A stretch of 39,537 bases of DNA, from NCBI GenBank assembly GCA_017474385.1, contig JAFVHU010000070.1:1-39537 (forward strand), in the 5' to 3' direction. Positions 35,503 through 39,537 of this stretch are shown here, piece after piece. The stretch is from Afipia sp. GTDB lineage: Bacteria; Pseudomonadota; Alphaproteobacteria; Rhizobiales; Xanthobacteraceae. How positions within the stretch are numbered: the stretch's first letter is position 1; every line of letters begins with the position of its first letter. The position numbers and the translations under genes were made by a program. The notes beneath the pieces are model-generated. The model searched no databases. It had not been told where the DNA came from and worked only from the letters and a program-made list of their open reading frames with translations.

Positions 35503-36744
35503 CTAAACAACCAGCCCCTGCATCGCTTTCACCGCGCCGCTGTCGGGAAACACCGTCTCGGCCAGCACGCGCTCGCCGAGGCCGAGATGATCGCGCAGCA
35601 CGCCCTTGATCACGCCGCGCAGATCGGTGGTCGGCTTGAGGTCGCGGCTCTCATAGAGATTCGCCACCTTCAGTCCCGGCCAGTCCGAAATCACCCGCCC
35701 GCCATTCACCGCGCCGCCTGCGAGCAGCGCCACCGTGCCGGTGCCGTGATCGGTGCCGTCGGTGCCGTTGATGCGCGCGGTGCGGCCGAACTCGGTGGCC
35801 ACCACGATCACCGTGTCGCGCCAGCGCTCGCCGAGAACGGTCTCAAACTCCGCCAGCGCTCCGTCGAGGCCCGCAAGCAACTGCGCCAGCCGTCCCACCG
35901 CTCCGCCTTCATTGGCATGGGTGTCCCAGCCGTCGAACGCCAGCGCCGCGATACGCGGGCCGTCATCCGCCGCCATCAGACGCGCCGCGCCCTTGGCCGC
36001 GAGCCGCATCGCGCCCGCGCCGTTCATGCCGGGCTTCGGCTTCATGGCATCGTCGCGCGCCGCAATCTTGTCGATCTGCAATCCCTGCGACAGCGCCGCC
36101 GCCAACGCCGGATCGCGATGGGTGTAGAGATTGACCAGACGCATCGCGGTGTCGTCGGCGGCCTGCGGCAAATACGGCGGCACCCAGCCTACCGTCGGCG
36201 CGGCGCCGCGCAGCACCAATGGGGTGGTGGGACCAACCGCCAGTCCGCTCATCACGCGCTCGCCGCGCGGCAACGCTTCCAGCGCACGGTTGAGCCAGCC
36301 GCTCTGCACGCGGCCCGGCCCGCCGAAGCCGCTTTCCAGCACATCCTGCCCGTCGAAATGCGAGCGCTCGCGATACGGCGTCGCCACCGCATGAACCACG
36401 GCGGCTTTCTTGTCCTTATACATCCGCGCGAATTCCGGCATCGACGGATGCAGCGCGAAGAATGAATCGAGCGCGGTCGCAGCATGCGCGCCGTCGAGCG
36501 AAAGCGCGATCGATCCATGCAGCCCGGCGTAATCGGGATCGCCGACCGGCGCGACCGTGGCAAGACCGTCCAGCGCGCCGCGCAGGATGATGGTGACGAA
36601 GCGCGGATCGCGGCCATCCCTGGCGCGCGCGAATTTCGGCAAGTAGGCCCAAGCGGCGAAGGTCGCCGATCCCAAGAGCAGCGAGCGCCGCGTCAGCCCG
36701 CGCGCGGTATGGCTTTCGCAGCAATCGATCGGAAAGCTCGACAT
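35503..36744 (-). CDS. DUF1501 protein with Tat signal
   Basis: A 413-residue protein exported by the Tat route: TRRSLLLGSA near residue 18 is followed by a hydrophobic segment. The mature part is DUF1501, a family distantly related to sulfatase/alkaline phosphatase folds, with RFVTIILRGALDGLATVAP, SHFDGQDVLESG, WDTHANEG and TEFGRTARINGTDGTDHGTG. I prefer ATG 36744, which has GAGGAG 6 bases upstream. The ATG at 36750 overlaps the previous stop by four bases. It is preceded directly by DUF1800, the usual partner. Function unknown. Confidence 0.92.
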   Translation of the reverse strand: MSSFPIDCCESHTARGLTRRSLLLGSATFAAWAYLPKFARARDGRDPRFVTIILRGALDGLATVAPVGDPDYAGLHGSIALSLDGAHAATALDSFFALHPSMPEFARMYKDKKAAVVHAVATPYRERSHFDGQDVLESGFGGPGRVQSGWLNRALEALPRGERVMSGLAVGPTTPLVLRGAAPTVGWVPPYLPQAADDTAMRLVNLYTHRDPALAAALSQGLQIDKIAARDDAMKPKPGMNGAGAMRLAAKGAARLMAADDGPRIAALAFDGWDTHANEGGAVGRLAQLLAGLDGALAEFETVLGERWRDTVIVVATEFGRTARINGTDGTDHGTGTVALLAGGAVNGGRVISDWPGLKVANLYESRDLKPTTDLRGVIKGVLRDHLGLGERVLAETVFPDSGAVKAMQGLVV

Positions 36745-36746
36745 GC

Positions 36747-38285
36747 TCATCTCCTCTGGAATTCCGGCGACATCAGCAGCAGCGCGAAAGCCTGCTGTTT
36801 CGATTCCGCGCGCTCGATGGTTTGCCGCGTCTCGGCCGAGGCCGCTTCGCCAGCCACCACATCGAGCAGCGCGCGCGGATCGATGCTATCGGCGATGCGC
36901 GATGCAATCTGCGACGCGATGTCCAGTCTGAGCTTGATCCCCTCCGGTGCGGCCCAGGCCGCGTTGGTATCGGCGAAGCCGTTCGGCCCGGCAGGCGTCC
37001 ACAGCGGCTGGCCGAGCACATTGAGCCCGCCGATGTAGCGCTGCGGGTCTTCGGGGATGCGCCCCATCATCCGCCCCGCCGCCACCAGATATTCATACGG
37101 CATGCGGATCTTGGTCATCGGCGCCCGCCACGCCTCATCGGCATCGACCAGCGCCAATGTCATCGCATGCAGATCGCCGTCGGTCTTGCGGAACGTGCTT
37201 TCGAGCTTCGCCACCAGCGCAGGCGGCGGATCGTCAGCCACGAAGTGCCGCACGAATTTCGTGGCGATGAATTTTGCAGTCGCCGGATGGCGCGCAATGT
37301 CGGCGAGCGCCGTCTCACCTTGCGCAAGGCCGGTGTCCTCATACACTTTGCCGAGCAGCTTTTGCGGTCCGGGCTCATGCGCATTGGCATTGAAGATAAA
37401 GGTGCCGGGCGCGCCCAGCTTGGCCTGCCGCCCTGCGAAGGTCCAGCCGGTGATGATGCGCGCCAGCGACGTCACGTCGGCCTGCGTGTAGCCGCCGTTC
37501 ACGCCGAGCGTATGCAACTCCATGATCTCGCGGGCGAGATTTTCGTTCAGGCCCTTCTTGCGATTTTGCCCGGCACGCGATTCCGGCCCGATCGACTGCT
37601 GGTTGTCGAGAAAGAAGATCATCGCCGGATGCTGCTCGACCGCGCGCAGCATCTCGCCGAAATTTCCGAGCACATAAGGCCGGATCGCCTCGCGCTCGAA
37701 GGCCCCGGACCATATTCGCGCCAGTTCGCCCTTGTTGGCGGAGGTGCAGAAATGGTTCGACCAGAACGTCACCAGCCGCTCGACGAATCCGCTCTCCGCC
37801 ATGGTGGCGCGCTGAAGCCGCGCCAGCGCCTCGGCGCGGAACGTCTTCTGAATGATGTTGAGCGGCTTCGGCGGCTCCTTGGCCGGCGCAGCATTCTGCA
37901 TCGCCGGCTGCATTGCGTCGGGCGGCGTCATGGCTCTGGCCGCCGGGTCGGACTTCATATCCGCCTTGTTGTCCGGCTTGGCTTCGGGCGCTTTCGCCTC
38001 CCCCTGCATGTCACCGGGTACCGACGCCATCGCCTGCGCGGTTTTCGCCGCGGCCTCGCGCTGCTGTTTCACGTCTTTCTGATAATCGAACACCGCCTGC
38101 GCCAGTTCCGGTGTCGCTTGCAAACCAGGCGCATCGAGCAGCGCCGCGTTGGGCCGGCCCAGTTCCGCTTTCACAAAGCCGCGCGGATCGGAGGCTGCGC
38201 TGGAAAAGTCGCTGGCCGCGCCGCCGCGCGCGCCAAAGCCGAACCGGTTGAGTGCGATGAGAGCGCCTTGCGGATCACGCGCCAT
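36747..38285 (-). CDS. DUF1800 protein
   Basis: A 512-residue DUF1800 protein. It starts ALIALNRFGFGARGG, has FWSNHFCTSANKG, NFGEMLRAVEQHPAMIFFLDN, NENLAREIMELHTLGVNGGYTQADV and the long helical C-terminal half. An Ala/Pro/Lys/Met-rich low-complexity insert sits at about residues 90-145. No signal peptide is evident at ATG 38285, so export may depend on the DUF1501 partner or an unseen mechanism. DUF1800 and DUF1501 occur as adjacent genes in many bacteria, but the joint role is unknown. Translation is probably coupled. Confidence 0.92.
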   Translation of the reverse strand: MARDPQGALIALNRFGFGARGGAASDFSSAASDPRGFVKAELGRPNAALLDAPGLQATPELAQAVFDYQKDVKQQREAAAKTAQAMASVPGDMQGEAKAPEAKPDNKADMKSDPAARAMTPPDAMQPAMQNAAPAKEPPKPLNIIQKTFRAEALARLQRATMAESGFVERLVTFWSNHFCTSANKGELARIWSGAFEREAIRPYVLGNFGEMLRAVEQHPAMIFFLDNQQSIGPESRAGQNRKKGLNENLAREIMELHTLGVNGGYTQADVTSLARIITGWTFAGRQAKLGAPGTFIFNANAHEPGPQKLLGKVYEDTGLAQGETALADIARHPATAKFIATKFVRHFVADDPPPALVAKLESTFRKTDGDLHAMTLALVDADEAWRAPMTKIRMPYEYLVAAGRMMGRIPEDPQRYIGGLNVLGQPLWTPAGPNGFADTNAAWAAPEGIKLRLDIASQIASRIADSIDPRALLDVVAGEAASAETRQTIERAESKQQAFALLLMSPEFQRR

Positions 38286-38393
38286 TGCCGGGTCTCATGG
38301 TTGATCTCGCCAACGGGTTGGCCAAATATGAATCGACAGGATGGACTATGACCGCTTGGCACCTGAACGTCACATGAAGGATTCGGCAAAAAC

Positions 38394-38594
38394 ATGAACG
38401 GCATGGTGACAAAACCGTCAGAAAGTCCCGCAGCGCAGCGCGCCTTGAGCTGTCCGCGTTGCGGAACGGCGTTCACCTGCGACCTGTCCGGGCACTGCTG
38501 GTGCATGGACGAGACGGCGAAGTTGCCGTTGCCCGCCGAGGGCGAGGATTGCCTGTGCCAGGCCTGCCTGCGGGCGGCGGCCGAGGGGCAATAG
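38394..38594 (+). CDS. Cysteine-rich CWC family protein
   Basis: A 66-residue protein with eight cysteines: CPRC (20, 23), C29, CWC (35, 37), then CLC (53, 55) and C58. The CWC pattern with paired Cys suggests a small zinc-binding domain. A second in-frame ATG at 38403 could also be the start. The gene stands alone between the divergent DUF1800 gene and a repeat. Function unknown; related proteins are widespread in proteobacteria. Confidence 0.85.
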   Translation: MNGMVTKPSESPAAQRALSCPRCGTAFTCDLSGHCWCMDETAKLPLPAEGEDCLCQACLRAAAEGQ

Positions 38595-38613
38595 TCCTCC
38601 ACCACGTAGCACC

Positions 38614-38686
38614 GTCATTGCGAGCGAAGCGAAGCAATCCACTCTTAGAAGCTGGATTGCTTCGTCGCTACGCTCCTCGCAATGAC
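38614..38686. repeat. Palindromic repeat between convergent genes (family E)
   Basis: Arms identical in sequence to those of 19854-19928 (GTCATTGCGAGCGAAGCGAA, with mirrored CGCAATGAC) around a shorter centre. It sits 19 bp after the CWC stop and 15 bp before the GST stop, so it can serve as the 3' end for both. Confidence 0.88.
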
Positions 38687-38701
38687 GGCCCGCTTTTAGC
38701 G

Positions 38702-39397
38702 CTACACCGCATAGCCCGGCGAATTCCGCGCCATGCCGCCGAACGCATCAAGCAACTTTTCGCGCCAGGCATAGATCGGATCGTCTTCTTTCAGCAGCTT
38801 GAACGGGCTGGTCGCCCGCGCCCACTGGAACGGGCCGAATACGATGTAGTCGGCGTAGTTCGGCGACGCGCCACCGAGCCAGGGCTGTGTCTTCAGCGTC
38901 AGCCGCATCGGATTGAGGCTTTGACGAAACGTCTCGACGGCCTCGTCGCGATTGGCCGCCGCCTGTTCCAGCGTTTTGCCGAGACGCACTTCGCGGGTCT
39001 TGCGGAAATACGCCTGATCGGCCGGCCGCAGATGGGAATGAATGTCGGCAGCGATCATCGGAAAGATGCCGCCAAGCACAACCGTATCGCCCCACCAGTT
39101 CAGCATGCGGCCCATGGCGCGGCCGCCCTCGCCGCCGAACAGCGAGGGACGATCGGGATAGGTGTCCTCGAGATAGTTCGCGATCGCCCATGAGTCGGCG
39201 ACGGAGGTTTCGCCGTCGATGAACACCGGCACCTTGTCGGACTGATGCGGCGCGATGGCGTCCTTTTCGCTGAAGCGCCACGGGATCGTTTCGGCCTTGA
39301 TATCCTTGTGCGCCAGCGCCATGCGCGTGCGCCAGCAGAACGGGCTGAACACACGCTCGGTTTCGGTGCCGCAGAGTTCAAAGAGTTTGCGCGTCAT
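38702..39397 (-). CDS. Glutathione S-transferase family protein (LigE-like N-domain)
   Basis: A 231-residue GST distinct from the other two. The N-terminal domain has FSPFCWRTRMALAHK, then VPVFIDGETSVADSWAIANYLEDTYP, with the DSWAI glutathione-contact segment. The C-terminal domain holds PWLGGASPNYADYIVFGPFQWAR. The SPFCWR segment recalls bacterial beta-etherase-type GSTs, but ether cleavage cannot be claimed. ATG 39397 has AGGA upstream. The frame remains open into the repeat upstream, which is not coding. Confidence 0.9.
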   Translation of the reverse strand: MTRKLFELCGTETERVFSPFCWRTRMALAHKDIKAETIPWRFSEKDAIAPHQSDKVPVFIDGETSVADSWAIANYLEDTYPDRPSLFGGEGGRAMGRMLNWWGDTVVLGGIFPMIAADIHSHLRPADQAYFRKTREVRLGKTLEQAAANRDEAVETFRQSLNPMRLTLKTQPWLGGASPNYADYIVFGPFQWARATSPFKLLKEDDPIYAWREKLLDAFGGMARNSPGYAV

Positions 39398-39433
39398 CTC
39401 GTCCTGACCTTTTCCACGGCCTGTGTTGTCAAC

Positions 39434-39537
39434 TCCCTCTCCCCGCTTGCGGGGAGAGGGTTGGGGTGAGGGGCAAGGCATCACAACAAAGCGGCCCCTC
39501 ACCCGGATCGCTTCGCGACCCGACCTCTCCCCGTAAA
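39434..39537. repeat. Palindromic repeat at the right edge (family G, truncated)
   Basis: CCCTCTCCCCGC-TTG-CGGGGAGAGGG is followed by TTGGGGTGAGGGGC. The inverted partner begins CGGCCCCTCACCC and is cut by the window end. It lies 36 bp upstream of the GST start. It resembles repeats widespread in alphaproteobacteria. Confidence 0.78.

Noticed and set aside
36822-38351. A 509-codon plus-strand frame opposite DUF1800
   Set aside because: Antisense shadow of a well-supported family.

Overview
The window is about 39.5 kb of GC-rich chromosomal DNA from an alphaproteobacterium. It most likely comes from the Nitrobacteraceae/Bradyrhizobiaceae (Afipia, Rhodopseudomonas or Bradyrhizobium-like). This is inferred from the protein families (DUF992, Omp25-like barrels, TctC-type binding protein, sCache chemoreceptors), from the codon use, and from several kinds of intergenic palindrome typical of that group. 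It reads as ordinary core and near-core chromosome. I see no tRNA, rRNA, CRISPR array, phage module, insertion sequence or plasmid function.

Layout. 1-5150: an edge-truncated gene, purA, two tandem EamA transporters and an orphan TctC-type binding protein. 5270-8880: two tandem paralogous methyl-accepting chemotaxis proteins. 9050-11940: serC-serA, the first two steps of serine synthesis, with a long palindrome between them. 12180-14705: a glutathione S-transferase and two outer-membrane beta-barrels. 15110-17950: an Fsr-type MFS exporter and glmM. 18190-19850: two tiny paralogous acidic proteins divergent from lldD. 19950-23210: two small secreted or anchored proteins, then a SulP transporter with aroE. 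23340-28220: an EF-G-like GTPase, two tandem DUF992 proteins and an aspartate aminotransferase. 28435-31550: a DUF2029 membrane glycosyltransferase, a GT2 glycosyltransferase and another GST. 31700-33120: two small membrane ORFs, DUF486 and DUF1232. 33200-35000: a PlsC-like acyltransferase and an aldo/keto reductase. 35090-35480: a DUF559 endonuclease-like gene between inverted repeat arms. 35500-39400: a DUF1800-DUF1501 pair, a CWC zinc-ribbon-like protein and a third GST.

Functional themes. Housekeeping metabolism is spread through the window: purine (purA), serine (serC, serA), shikimate (aroE), peptidoglycan precursor (glmM), aspartate transamination and lactate oxidation. Around it lie transporters, sensors and envelope proteins. 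Tandem paralogy is frequent (DMT pair, MCP pair, barrel pair, FPASDPV pair, DUF992 pair), which suggests repeated local duplication.

No clearly new multi-gene system is evident. The points most worth a second look are the DUF559 gene bounded by inverted repeats that also occur alone elsewhere in the window, the strong tendency of the palindromic repeats to sit directly against stop codons, the twin FPASDPV microproteins, and the pair of unlisted small membrane ORFs near 31.7-32.1 kb.
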